Shown here: piece after piece, positions 22,498 through 33,706 of the stretch | Position numbering within the stretch: the stretch's first letter is position 1 | Layout: each line of letters begins with the position of its first letter | From: Gerris lacustris | Lineage: Eukaryota; Arthropoda; Insecta; Hemiptera; Gerridae | NCBI GenBank assembly: GCA_951217055.1 | Contig: OX578276.1 | Coordinates: forward strand, 139,187,582-139,251,581 | Reading direction: 5' to 3' | Length of the DNA stretch: 64,000 nucleotides | Made by a program: the position numbers and the translations under genes | The notes under the pieces: generated by a model | The model's database searches: none | The model's input: the letters and a program-made list of their open reading frames with translations, nothing else | What the model was told of the DNA's origin: nothing

Positions 22498-22520
22498 TGC
22501 AGTGAAAATATTTATTTTAA

Positions 22521-23231
22521 CTCTAGAACAACCCACACATTTTTTTTACGTAAACTCCACACAGAGGTCAGTGAGACCCCAATTAATTAAAGATTTTCTT
22601 TTTCAATTATTTATATATTTTTGTAAATATAATTTGTCATACTAAAAATACCATTTAATTTTGATCAAAAGAAATAAGGATTTTAAAATTAAATAGTATA
22701 TATATATTTTTTCATCAAACGTTTTTTTTTAGAAAAAATTGTACTTTAAAAAAAAATATATAAATAACATTTTGTGTTCGTTAGATTGGGTTAATATTTT
22801 TTATTTATATATATATTAAGAATTGTTTTACTGAAAACAGGAACAAAAATTATAGATTTTTTTACATACTCTGTCAAAGTTAAGCATTTTTGGCCTTTCA
22901 TCCTTACTGTAATCCACAAAACCTTCAACTTAAATGAAGTTGTTATGTACGTCTACTAATAGTAATAAATGTTTTATTTTGGAACTTTTGACAGACTTAA
23001 ACATTTTAGCAGCCCAAAAAAACACAGCCACACAGGGGTCTATGGGACCCCAACTCTAGTTCTAATAAATACTGTTAGAAAACTGAAACTAATAACATAG
23101 ATATTGTTGTCAGTATAAACACAGAAAGGTTTAAAGGTAAATTAAAAGGTAGTTTAAGTTTAGAGAAATACCAAAAAAACTTAATTTTAGTTTGTATGGG
23201 GTCTGTGGGACCCCAATAAGTCGTTCTAGGG
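22521..23231. mobile_element. piggyBac-like MITE in TTAA
   Basis: Exact TTAA copies flank it (22517-22520, 23232-23235). The left end is CTCTAGAACAACCCACAC, and the right end read from the other strand is CCCTAGAACGACTTATTGGG, i.e. the CCCTAGAA-type terminus of piggyBac elements. Subterminal motifs G..GACCCCAA recur near 22572, 23034 and 23204. It is about 711 bp and has no transposase frame. It lies 20 bp beyond cassette copy 1. Confidence 0.75.
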
Positions 23232-23235
23232 TTAA

Positions 23236-23700
23236 CATGAGAAAAATTGTATTGATGAACGATAATAATTATTAATATTATCTTCAGTTATTATTATTCT
23301 TAAAATCAGTTCTCAATCAAAGTCCAAATTATAAAGATAACATGTTTTATTTAATCAAAGTTTTTACTTAGGAAACTCCAACAAACAATCAAAGATAAAA
23401 CACAAAGAACAACAGGAGAACAAATGTGGCTTTAAATAAAATATAATTTTAAAAATTTACTGAATGATTACGTATCATTAAAAACAATTAATGATAAGTA
23501 TAACAAAGCAATATGAATATTCTTTTAAAAAGTAAAATGTGAAAACATAATACTAGAGTTTAATCAACAGAAACAGAATTATAGTGTGAAGAATGTAAGA
23601 GCCTTTAATCAATTTTTATAACAAATTTTTTTATATAGATAAACAAAAAAAATCCACTTTTTATAGGTGACCATCAACTAATTTATATTCATATATAAAG
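23236..23700. other. Unannotated stretch
   Basis: AT-rich with no gene or repeat recognised. Confidence 0.3.
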
Positions 23701-23830
23701 ATAGTAAGGTAATTTTCAATTTATAGAGAAAAGACCTCACGATTTAACAATTAAATAAAATTTAAAATGAAAGGCTGCCTCCAAGAAATTGGAGAGCAAG
23801 CACGTCCTACAACAATATATAGAACAAATT
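23701..23830 (+). repeat. Family H repeat, copy 1
   Basis: Similar to 26300-26412: shared TTTTCAATTTA, GACCTCACGATTTAACAA-type and GGCTGCCTC blocks, then GCACGTCCTACAA followed by an ATATA. Confidence 0.6.
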
Positions 23831-23853
23831 TTGAGAAATCTATTTTAGTTACA

Positions 23854-24290
23854 CAGGGTCACCCAGTTTTAAAGGGATAAAAAATAAATCCTGATTCTAT
23901 GGCCCAAGATGTACAGAAACGAGATATAATATGCCTTACGCAATTCTCAATAGTTTTCGAGATATTTCGATATATCAATTGCTTCGATACATTGTTCTTT
24001 TCTCAAATAAAATGCGTAATAACTCAAAAACAAAAAGTTATAGAGTTGCTGTTTTCACCATTAGAAATAGTATTATATTTGCATTAAAATAACTTACAAT
24101 ATAACCTACGTAATAAATTCAAAAAGGAACTTACACTCATTTAAAATGTAAAGTTAGAGTAGTTTAAAAAATTTATTGATTTTGAAAACTACCATAACTT
24201 TGTTATTATCGTAGTCACCATTAAAGTCTGAAGAGCATAAACACTGACCCATTTCATTACTTTTGAAATGATATAACATAACTTAAACAT
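23854..24290 (+). repeat. Family I repeat, copy 1
   Basis: The start ACACAGGGTCACCCAG resembles a DNA-transposon end. It shares with 29023-29270 the blocks CTGATTCTATGG..CAAG and AGAGCATAAACA...CA.TT, in the same order. No coding is seen. Confidence 0.4.
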
Positions 24291-24455
24291 TGTTTAAACT
24301 TTCCCTGAAATATGCTTAAAAAACTTCAATAAGGTAGCAAAAACTTTCAGTACAAATGTAAACAAAACATTTCTTTGTATTAGATTAACTTTGCATTTGA
24401 TTTATTGTAAGAAGTGTTTTGTTTGTATTTGTTTTGTTTTTTAGAAAATTGTAAA

Positions 24456-25066
24456 AAGCCTTCGCGTGCAACGCTCGCATAAACGAGAACTTCAAATTTA
24501 AAATTGGAATTTTAGGTCGGGGAAAAATCTAACTTCATTTATTCAATGAGACAAACATTTTTTTTATAATACAATTTTTTATTTTAGGTTTATACAATTG
24601 TTAGGTTCCCCCACCTCTGTATTTGACCAACCCCTTCAATAGTACAGCGAGCCGGACCTCGACACCAGGCGACCAAGCTTCATTCGCTATCTGTACACTG
24701 TTGTATTCACTTCTGCGATCACGTTATCGAGCTGCTCTCAAACTATAAACCTACTCTCACTCCTACCGACTTTTGCTTTACAAATTTGAACACTTTTAAT
24801 ATTTCCACGGTGATAAGTCTTAAGTAATATTATATAGGAAAGTACAACCTTTTCTTATAATATTTGGAAAATAATAAATATATTTTTATAATCAACAAAA
24901 CATCACTCTAGTTGACATGACAAGACATGTCACACTGCTCTTCCATTTCGTTATATTTATTTTACATACCCTCATAAACATTATATATAATATAACAATA
25001 ATGTTAATATAACAATAAAGTACAATAGAATGCGAGGAAGCTATGTGCCACACTAATTGGCAGTTT
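24456..25066 (-). mobile_element. Family B element
   Basis: Read leftward it starts with the left end shared with family A (ACTGCCAATTAGTGTGGCAC, ending at ~25066), then TTATTGTTATATTAACATTA, and later the B-specific GTTTGTCTCATTGAATAAAT, CAATTTTAAATTTGAAGTTC and GCGAGCGTTGCACGCGAAGG blocks. Bases 24610-24800 are an unmatched, less AT-rich interior. The right end is cut off. Confidence 0.6.
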
Positions 25067-25074
25067 ATTTTTAT

Positions 25075-25457
25075 TTTTGTCCACTCAGCAATATGTCTTG
25101 GAAGGGTCCCAGTAGCTAATGTAGGAGAGCTCTGGGTTCGTTTCCCAGACTGAGCCCCTCAATGTCCACCCAGCATTGTTTAAATAAATGGAAAGCTGGT
25201 AAAAAGATTTAGCGCCACCAGGTTTCAGCCTGGAAAACCATGATCGACCATGGTGCCATTGTGGTTTGATAACGAATCGATCTAATAAGTCCAGAGTTGA
25301 GAAGACATTGTTTGCCGACCAATACTCATGTTTTAAGGGATTTGGTTGTCTGGTATCAATCCAGTATTGAATTGGTCCAAGGCTGCTCGGGCTTGATCAA
25401 AGGACCTTTTTGTGGTCTTCGGGTGTAAGCCCCTAAATTAAAAAAAAAGAAAAAAAG
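25075..25457 (+). mobile_element. SINE-like element with A-rich tail
   Basis: CTGGGTTCGTTTCCCAGACT near 25132-25151 resembles box B and its stem; a box A is poor. The body ends in GTAAGCCCCTAAATT followed by an A-rich tail (25440-25456). The element is immediately followed by family G. tRNA-derived SINE is the likely class, but the head is decayed. Confidence 0.4.
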
Positions 25458-25460
25458 TTT

Positions 25461-26215
25461 GGTGTCGTGGGACACACGGTAGGAATGAAGTTCCTTACGC
25501 TTTTCATTAAATATAAATTATAAATTCACACTGCTAAGTATACGTTGCTAACTACTTATATCTACATGGCGGAGTTAGATGGAGACAAAATTAAAAGTAA
25601 CTAACTATTTGACTTAGCCGAGTTAAGGCAAAATTTAAAAAAAAAATGTTTTATCATTGAAGCGAGCATCTTGCAATAAATATTTATTGAATATTGAGCG
25701 AAAAGTTAATCATAATGAGTTTATTATTAAATGGTAAGGTTTTAGTAAGTAGGAAATAGGACTGTTCTCTACCTACCCGGCCTACTAATTTAAAATATTA
25801 TACAATATATCACTTCCTCACACAAAAACTTCTGCTTGTATCAAGTTGAAATTTTACATGCCTGTTTCTATTGTACTTTAGACGATGTGAATGAAGTTTT
25901 ATTAAAATCGTTATTAAATGCAGTGAAAAATGGCTATAAGGTGTAAGAAAGAATAAACATCATTTTTTCACAGGAAACGTTTCGACCCTTATTAAGGTCA
26001 TCTTCAGTCCTTTATTCAAAATTTAATTTGTCACGTCGAAAATTTAAATCTCCAATATAAATCTCCATTTATCTGAATTTAAATCTCCATAAGAGAGTGT
26101 CAGGATATAATAATTACAAATAACTAATTGATGGTTAAATCAGATTTAAATAAATTAAATATTAATACGATGTTCCGGTAAGGAACTTCGTTCCAACCGG
26201 GTGTCCCGCGACACC
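25461..26215. mobile_element. Family G element with terminal inverted repeats, copy 1
   Basis: The left end GGTGTCGTGGGACACACGGT..GGAATGAAGTTCCTTAC pairs with the right end GTAAGGAACTTCGTTCCAAC ... GTGTCCCGCGACACC, an inverted repeat of ~40 bp that itself contains GGTGTCG/CGACACC. The left part matches 52142-52570. Inside lie the CATTGAAGCGAGC block shared with 27001-28165 and a Penelope-like hairpin motif near the right end, so the interior is a mosaic. Confidence 0.7.
25962..26010 (-). other. GAAACG hairpin motif (Penelope/hammerhead-like)
   Basis: On the minus strand: GGACTGAAGATGACC, a short loop, GGGTCGAAACG, then TTTCC. CTGA.GATGA-stem-CGAAAC resembles a hammerhead core with an insertion, a motif common in animal retroelement 3' regions. 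No adjacent endonuclease is seen. Confidence 0.35.
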
Positions 26216-26299
26216 ACACGTATTTTTATTTTTTTTTTTCGAATTCACTCCCGGACTCCACACGCTGAAACGTGCCAGAAGGAACTTTGTTCCAAAAAT

Positions 26300-26412
26300 C
26301 ATCTTCAATTTACAAAAAAAAGACATCACAATTTAACGATCGAATAAAATTAAAGTGAAATGCTGCCTCTGATAAATTGGTGGGAAAGAACGTCCTACAA
26401 AAATATAATAAA
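26300..26412 (+). repeat. Family H repeat, copy 2
   Basis: Counterpart of 23701-23830 (TTCAATTTA, ACATCACAATTTAACGAT, GCTGCCTCT, ACGTCCTACAA). Confidence 0.6.
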
Positions 26413-27000
26413 TTAATTTCAACTAATCTATCTTGGTTATATTTATTTTTTATTCTTCCTACTCAACAATCTGTCTTGAATTATAACACTGACAGGAAAT
26501 AGGAGGTATGTATTAGGTTACCCTCTATTTGGTTATCTTGACAGAAAAGTCGAAAAGTTATACTTTATCCAAAACACTAAGGCGTTTTCTTTTCTCTCTG
26601 AAATCAGATACGAGCATTTGCACATCCTCAGTTTGGAGTAGGGAAATCTCCACCAATACAACAGAGTGTAAGATAACAGGCGTTGACAGAGGTAGAAAAC
26701 AATACAGAAAAACAATATAGGGCCGGACGTGGGTCCCTGCGGCACAAACCCCTGTCTTAGCCACCTTCCTTGTTTGCCAACTGCTTCCAATTCAACCAAT
26801 GACAACAAGGCCCACAACATGCCCAAAACCTCTTTCCTTATTCATATCCACAGATTCCGTATTCTTCTCAAACTCTTCCATTTTGAGTCTTTTCCATTTT
26901 CGCCATCTTTTATCGCCTCTTCTTTCCTATTGATTTTTCTTCCAATTTATTTGTTATCAGCAACCATCTCTTGGTTAATTTTATTCAAACATTAAAATAA
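26413..27000. other. Unannotated stretch
   Basis: Bases 26570-26850 are less AT-rich and have overlapping open frames on both strands, but none has a convincing domain. No repeat partner is in the window. Confidence 0.3.
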
Positions 27001-28165
27001 ACTAGGCATCGCGTGGCTCTATTATTGAAGCGAGCGTATGGAAATAAATATGTATTGAATATTGAAAAAATAGATAATCATGAATCATGATGAGTTGATA
27101 GATATAGTAGTTGATAGGTATAGTAGTATTACAGCGGCTAGTAGTAAGGGAACCACCCTGCATTCTTACTATTCCTCTAACCACACATCTTTAAACGTTT
27201 AGGCCCGCTTTAATAGTTTTAACGATCTTTATTAATTTATAGCTGTATCGCTGTTGGTTTTATTGAAAAATGTTATTTGAAAAAAAATGTTGTCTCATCG
27301 AATAGATAATGTTAAATTTTTTTCCCGTCCAAAAATTCCAATTTTAATTTTACAGCGCACGCTTACGCGAGCGTTGCGCGCGAACGCTTGGGCAGACAAC
27401 GTTGTCGAACGAACTCGTCCTGAGCATTGGTAAAATGAACATGTATATCAAATTTCATCGAAATCAGTAAATTTTTACTCATGTTATCGTCGTACGTTTC
27501 AGACACACAGACACACAGATACACAGACACACAAACACGGAGCATATTTTGTTGAGTGTAGGAAGCTCGCTACGCTCGCTTCAATTATTACTCTCAGAAT
27601 ACTAGGCATCGCGTGGCTCTATTATTGAAGCGAGCGTATGGAAATAAATATGTATTGAATATTGAAAAAATAGATAATCATGAATCATGATGAGTTGATA
27701 GATATAGGGTATGATAGTAGTACAGCGGCTAGTAGTAAGGGAACCACCCCGTATTCCTATTAATGTATTCCTCTAACCACACATCTCCCTGGCTAAAAGT
27801 ATTAATAAAGCAGGGATTATTAATACTTTGAGCCATCTTTATTAATTCATAGCGGTGTCGCTGTTGGTTTTACTGAAAAATGTTCGTCTCATCGAATAGA
27901 TAATGTTAGATTTTTTTCCCGTTCAAAAATTCCAATTTTAATTTTAAAGCGCACTTTTACGCGAGCGTTTCGCGTGAACGCTTGGGCAGACAACGTTGTC
28001 CAACGAACTCGTCCTGAGCATTGGTAAAATGAACATGTGTACCAAATTTCATTAAAATCAGTCAATTTTTACTCAAGTTATCGTCGTACGTTTCAGACAC
28101 ACAGACACACAGACACGTAGCATATTTCGTTGATTGTAAGAAGCTCGCTACGCTCGCTTCAATTA
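27001..28165 (+). repeat. Tandem duplication with 600-bp period
   Basis: Two units start identically at 27001 and 27601 (ACTAGGCATCGCGTGGCTCT) and run through ATTGAAGCGAGCGTATGG, TCATGAATCATGATGAGTTG, the family B-like middle (AATTCCAATTTTAATTTTA, GCGAGCG, GACAACGTTGTC, AAAATGAACATG), a CACAGACACACAG run, and the end AAGCTCGCTACGCTCGCTTC. The start block GAAGCGAGCGTA is the reverse complement of the end TACGCTCGCTTC, giving each unit short terminal inverted repeats. Confidence 0.9.
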
Positions 28166-29022
28166 CTCAGGTATATTAACTAAAGCCTATAATATATTAA
28201 ACAAACTTATATATTTTTTAAAAAAATAGCGATTTATTCATAAAAACAACAAATCTTATAAAGATGAATGTTAGAATTATGGTAGAATTTCCTTAAATTT
28301 TAATAAAAATTTTTGGTAATTTCTATGGAGATATTATCAATTATATTTATCTCAGTATAATTATATTTGATTATCATCGCTGATTTTATGTTTTAAAAAC
28401 ATTAATTTCAATGCGCAAGTTTTAATCAGAGAAAGAAATGATTATTCAATACTTGGATACCATATGAATAAAACATCATACTTAATGGCTTTTCGAGTGA
28501 ATCCCTTGGGCTTTTAAATATTTTCATATAGAAAATACATTTTTGTTCAATGTTGCATAAAATAATTGATAAACTGTATTTATAATTTTTTTTATAAGTT
28601 TTTATACTTAAAAGAAAAAAAAATAAATTTCTATTTTCCGATAATATATTCATTTTTTGTTGATAATAAAATCAGTTTTAAATAAATATTAATGTTCATT
28701 GTTATTATTATTTAAAACTACATGAAATTGAATATTAATAACGGACCCCAGAAACAAAAATAATTTTGCGTATGCAATTAACTAAATGTTAATTATTTAG
28801 CGTTACTGACTTATTATTTATAAATTAATATATACCTAGTAAATATTCACATGATTTCACCGACAAATACCAATATGGGTTCATTATTTAGCCTCTTTTA
28901 ATTAATTAAATAAAGTGGCAAAAACTGTAAAATATTGCGTGGTTTTATGATAATGTAAATAAAAAATAATGATAATTACTGTGCAGATGGAGTTTTTTAC
29001 CTGACAAACCTCATCTATGTTT
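28166..29022. other. Unannotated stretch
   Basis: AT-rich with nothing recognised. Confidence 0.3.
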
Positions 29023-29270
29023 AAACAGAGTGACCCGAGATAAAATGTTATAACGAAACTGGCTGATTCTATGGATCAAGTGCAACAAAAAATGTCGAGT
29101 AAGCATATGCCCATTTCTCAATATATCGATTTATTTTTTTTTTTGTTTGCCTGATATTTCAAAAACTATATGAAATAGAGAAATTGGGCTAAAACATTTT
29201 AAAGAGCATAAACAACCTTTTAGAATCACTCATTTATTTCCAAATGATCAGCTGCTAAGCATCTTTTAAG
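29023..29270 (+). repeat. Family I repeat, copy 2
   Basis: The start ACAGAGTGACCCGAG and the CTGATTCTATGGATCAAG and AAGAGCATAAACAAC blocks match 23854-24290 in order. Confidence 0.4.
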
Positions 29271-31310
29271 TCCTGTTACATATGAAAATTTGGATTTTAA
29301 AAATTCGACCACGAAATTCCTGAGCTTTCTACTCTTAATTGAGGAATGTTAGAAGTGTGGCAATTCCAGGAAAAACTTCTGCTTTTCATAAGCTTTCAAC
29401 TGGTATAATTAAAGTTTAAGATCAACGGACTAGTTTTTGAATTATGGTGGATTGAATGTTACCAGACGTGAAATTTGTCGGTCAGGATCACAACCAATTC
29501 TTGTACAAATGCAAAAAAAGGTTTAAACATGGACCTGGAACAGCTTCGTTTTCGAGATATTAGCGAAAAACATTGAAAAGAGACATCACTTTTAGGCGTT
29601 TATCCATACAATTCTCAAATACTACGTTTTTTAGTCATTCTACTCCTTGATTCAAATATTGTAGAGAAAAAAATTTTTCGTTGACTGTGTTATCAATCCC
29701 AGCTCTGTACATCAAACCCCTGATTTTCAGCAAAATTTCATAATTATACACCCTAACACTTATTAGTCAATTCATTAAGGTGATTTCCGTCAAAGCTCAA
29801 TTTTAAAGGATTATGACATAGAGAGCTAATATTACAGCTATTATTAGGACATAATCTTGTAGAGTCTACAAGATTATGTAGAGCTGGAAAGTTGTTTTTA
29901 GATGGTCATGTCAGTGTTCAGTTTCAGTTTTCGTTTTATTTCATTCCGGACTGTGGTTTTTATTTACGCGATCTGCGCTTCTTACGCGCTTTCTTTATCC
30001 GTTCTGTTCTCAGTTCTATCTTTAGTCTAATAGTAAAGTGTAGGCAGCCTCCCTAATATAAGGGTAATTAGGGGGGTAATTGTGGTAATTAGGGTCTGTG
30101 TTCTTTTACAAGAATGGAAAATTTCTATAAATTTCACCAAAAACTCCATACATACATTTTCTATAAAGGTACTACGCAGGAAAAAATCGAATAATGCCAG
30201 TATAGTGAATCAAACGATAGTTAATTATTTTCTCTTCCACAAAAATATTATTGAGGGTCTAAACATAAACAATAGGGACAATCTAGGGAGAAAGAACCAT
30301 GAGAAAATGTACTATAGTTGAAAGAGGATCTTTCAACAAGGGTACAGGTGTAAAGGCTTTTTCACCAACAGATATATTTTCTTCTTCTTCCTCTCTCTTT
30401 AGCAGCCATTTCAGTCTCTTTATATTAGCTCAATTTAGTTTTGTCTTTTCAGTTCCCTTAATTTGAAGCGTTATTATTGAGAGGGGCTTTTTTTGGTCCA
30501 GTAGTATATCTTTTAACTTTATCTCGCCCTTCGTTAAATCCTGTTTAAGTTTTTGCTTTGTTACCGTTGGGAATTTTTGATGCTGTCTCAAATTGCTATT
30601 TTGGAAAGATCACCATCACTAGCCTCTTGTTTTTTGTTTTTATTCTTCTATAGTTATTAGGTAAAGTTTCATAGAAATACATATGTATTGTTTAACTTAT
30701 TTATTTATATATCTTACAGCCCATCCATAGTTACCAAGTGAGTTGGGTATGCATAAATTAATGTGCATGGCACAAGGTATCCTGAATCCGCATATTAGCA
30801 AATGAACTTCCTCTCAGCCAAGCAGACATTGGCATGTACTGTTACACCGTGACTTGGTGTATTTCTGTACGTGTGTTCAACTGGACGGGAGACAATGCAT
30901 CCTCCGAGCACACTAAGCAAACTGATGGACGTTGCTCTTGAGCTAATTGTATATGTGTGATTAGTGCATATGTGTATAGTTCGGGGCCCATTGTTGTTAT
31001 TCTGAGATGCCCTAGTACAGGGTTTTCCGCTATTTACCGACGTGTAGCTAACACACACACTCTCTAAAGAGCTATTATTAAATTTAAAACTCATTTTAAG
31101 AGTAATATAGAGGTGAAATTAAGTAGTGTCCTTACTCTAGAATATGACATTCAAAAGTTAGAAAATAAGTCAAAAAGATTACTAGTTGAATAGATGTAGT
31201 AACTGAATAGAAAGAAGAAAAAGTAGCAAAGGATAGTAGGTGAACAGGAAGTAGAAATTTACATAAATCGAAACAAAGGGCTTAATAGGAATGGGAAATA
31301 ATTAAAAAAA
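29271..31310. other. Unannotated stretch
   Basis: AT-rich to ~30700. Bases 30720-31090 are less AT-rich and non-repetitive here, with a 99-codon minus frame (30795-31094) lacking motifs. I cannot say whether any of it is host exon or regulatory DNA. Confidence 0.3.
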
Positions 31311-31924
31311 TAGACGGCCAATTGGTGTGGCACATAGCTTCCTCGCATCCTATAACTACTTTATTGATTTTATGCTTCTACAAGCCATTATTGTCTAATT
31401 TGTTTCATTGATCCCCCCGTTTTTTTAATCTCTCAAAATTGTTTTATTTTTTTACATGCATAAAAGCATCAATTTAGCAAAAATTGTAGAGCGCAGACAG
31501 TTCAAATTAATCTGGGACTGTCTGCGGGTTAATTTCGATAAACTATAAAAGTTTCATACAAATCGGAAAAGTACTTTTGAAGCTGTAGTTGTAAATAAAT
31601 GTATATTTGTGCGCATGTGGAAGAGAAACAAGTAGGCACAGAAGGTTGAAACTTATATGGGACCAACAATAGGCTAATCATGGCCTACCATCCAAATTTC
31701 ATTAAAATCGTACGTGTAGATATGTTGGTTCTCAAAAATTGAGCGACAAACAGACCGACAGGCCGATAGACTGAATGACCGACAGACAGACACCGAACCA
31801 TATATAAGTTCCCTGATGTCTGAAACGGATTTTTTTCTTGGAATTTTTGAAATCGGAGACACAAAATATTTTCGTTCTTTAGAACGATCACATAGCTTCC
31901 GTTACCTTCGGTAAGCTCGGAAGC
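31311..31924 (+). mobile_element. Family A element, full-length
   Basis: Left end TAGACGGCCAATTGGTGTGG, then CATAGCTTCCTCGCATCCTA, the CTGTCTGCGGGTTAATTTCG block, TGTGCGCATGTGGAAGAGAA, TTGAGCGACAAACAGACCGA, TTTCGTTCTTTAGAACGATC, and the right-end hairpin GCTTCCG-TTACC-TTC-GGTAA-GCT-CGGAAGC. No coding sequence. Confidence 0.85.
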
Positions 31925-33267
31925 AAAAAATGAATAGATAGATGAAATGCTTGCCACTTAAGAAGAACTAGCAACATTAAAGGAAGGAGAGCCTGTTAAT
32001 AGAAAGAAATATTAACTAGTGGAGAAGAAAATATGAATTTAATAAGAGCAGAAGAAACAAGACGATAAAAAAGTAGAAATATTTAATTCAGTTTATTTTT
32101 TAAAATATTACTTCTGCAGCCAATGAAAGAGCGATTTTTTTTTTTTTACCAACGATTCCTGGATATTTTCAATTTGGGGAAACTCAAAAATAATACATAT
32201 TTTTGGAGGCGGGTAAATGTGGAGGGCCCATGGTAGTCGTTAGGGGGGGCCATTGGGTTTCGTATATTGTGCAGAGTGGGTTGAGTCAGAAGAGGGGAAG
32301 TGCGGGAACGGATAAATCATTACAATTAGATTAGCAACGGAGGGCCCGTGCAGTGTGTGAGGTAGGTAGTCGTGTACATGTGTGTTTGTCTTTTTAGCTA
32401 TTGTGCCGATATGTAACAGTTTATCTGGTACCAATTTCCCCCACAATTCTCCAACATCCCTCCACTCCAGAGTGAATATGTGCTCTAACGGTCCCGATAT
32501 AATAATGTCGGAATGGAATTTTCCCTACTGTTATATATCACAGGAGCTGAGGGGTAAGCGGCAGGCTCTAAGTGGGGTGAAACACAGGACAGTCTCTAGT
32601 AGGCCAGTTGTGGGGGACTAATGGCGCTCTCTATCTCTTAACTCCACGTCCCATTTAACAAAATTCTATTTATTTTCCACAGAGCCGGCGATAAAATATA
32701 GTTTTACCTATTGCTTTCCTTATGATGATATCGCAAATTTACTTCATAAACAATACTCTCCTCTTTATCAAGCCACAAATAACAACGATACCAGAAATTA
32801 CGATACCTCTTATCACAGTTATTTATTTGAGCATTAACACTTCTTTATTCGATTTACAACAGAGCAATTAGCATTCGGAACTATATTGTTACTAGAATGG
32901 TCTCTCTCTAAACTTAGCATTAAAGGCGGTAATTTCGAGCAACACTGGATTGAGGAGCGTATAAATGTTTATCGTTTGTTAAACTTTATAATCTTGATTT
33001 GTTAAAACTCTCAGAGTAATTCTAACAATAAATTGTAAAACTTGCACACGTTTTAGCAGATTTCACTCACTACTTCTAGATTACTATTATTTAAGAAAGT
33101 TAGAAATGTATTATTTAAAGTAAGTCTATAAGTATTGAAATTGAATTGAACTCTTTTGAATAGATATGAGCAAACTAATAACCAAAGCCTTACCTATTAA
33201 ACAGAGCAACAAAACTAAGCAGCGTTGTGTATCGAATTTATATTTGGTAATTGGAAAGGAAAAAATG
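31925..33267. other. Unannotated stretch with GC-richer island
   Basis: Bases 32190-32640 are GC-rich for this window, non-repetitive, and have frames on both strands (for example 32382-32621, plus) with no recognised domain. The rest is AT-rich. The island is a candidate for host conserved or regulatory sequence. Confidence 0.35.
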
Positions 33268-33350
33268 TTTATCTACGATTGATACGAAATATAAACATTA
33301 TATCTTTGTTTAGATGCGTAGAAAGTGATTATTTACGTACTTGTATTCAT

Positions 33351-33362
33351 TGCGCATGCGCG
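33351..33362. promoter_or_regulatory. NRF-1/EWG-type site, copy 2
   Basis: TGCGCATGCGCG, identical to copy 1 and at the same relative place. Confidence 0.5.
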
Positions 33363-33372
33363 TCTCATAGTT

Positions 33373-33428
33373 CTGAATAATTCCTCTTCTTTACCACACT
33401 AGTGCGGTAAAGAAGAGGAATTCTTCAG
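33373..33428. repeat. 56-bp palindrome before cassette ATG, copy 2
   Basis: Two 28-bp arms without a spacer (CTGAATAATTCCTCTTCTTT ... centre CACTAGTG), with two mismatches. RNA or cruciform folding is possible. It lies ~100 bp before the ATG. Confidence 0.9.
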
Positions 33429-33526
33429 CTTTACGCACGATTAGTGAGTTTGTTTACATTTAACAAAACTAATTTGGTGTTCTTTTATTAAAGTAACTGT
33501 TTATATCGAGTTTTTAGTGGAAAACA

Positions 33527-33679
33527 ATGAGTGAATCAAGTGACTTTGAAAATGTGGAGAATAATAATCCTCGAGAAATAATTAATTCGGCAAAAAATAC
33601 AACTAATGAATTAATGCCATCTTTATCAAGAGAGAGATACGAACTTACATACAGCAAGTTTATTTTTTTCTGTATTTAA
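33527..33679 (+). pseudogene. Crypton-type N-terminal fragment, copy 2
   Basis: The ATG frame reads 'MSESSDFENVENNNPREI' and 'ELMPSLSRERYELTYSKF', then a TAA after 50 residues where copy 1 stays open. Compared with copy 1 it has lost one codon near residue 9 (in-frame), and substitutions mostly keep the frame up to 'YSKFIFFCI'. That pattern suggests the first ~48 codons were under constraint before duplication or that both copies are young. No recombinase domain follows. Confidence 0.5.
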
Positions 33680-33706
33680 TATTTAACTTTAACAATCGTA
33701 GATAAA

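Larger units (their letters stand above)
21910..22500 (+). repeat. Crypton-like cassette, copy 1
   Basis: A ~590-bp unit repeated at 33268-33843. In order: AT-rich start TTTATCTACGATTGATACGA, an NRF-1-like site, a palindrome of ~20-bp arms, an ATG frame, and a foldback tail. Similarity stops sharply at both sides (TTTATCTACG on the left, CGCGTAATG.ACTAT on the right). Confidence 0.85.

Noticed and set aside
26533..26995. Overlapping frames on both strands, one with a VPQG...GPILF string that looks like a reverse transcriptase B motif
   Set aside because: No other RT block (YADD, KAFD) lies nearby in any frame and the flanks do not match a LINE; a chance match is more likely.
30050..30095. 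Telomere-like GGTAATTAGGG repeats
   Set aside because: Only three irregular, imperfect units; not a telomeric array.
30795..31094. 99-codon minus-strand frame as a gene
   Set aside because: Composition is unremarkable and no motif is seen; open by chance in a GC-richer segment.
32382..32621. 79-codon plus-strand frame as a gene
   Set aside because: No domain, signal or homologue recognised, and an equally long frame lies on the other strand.
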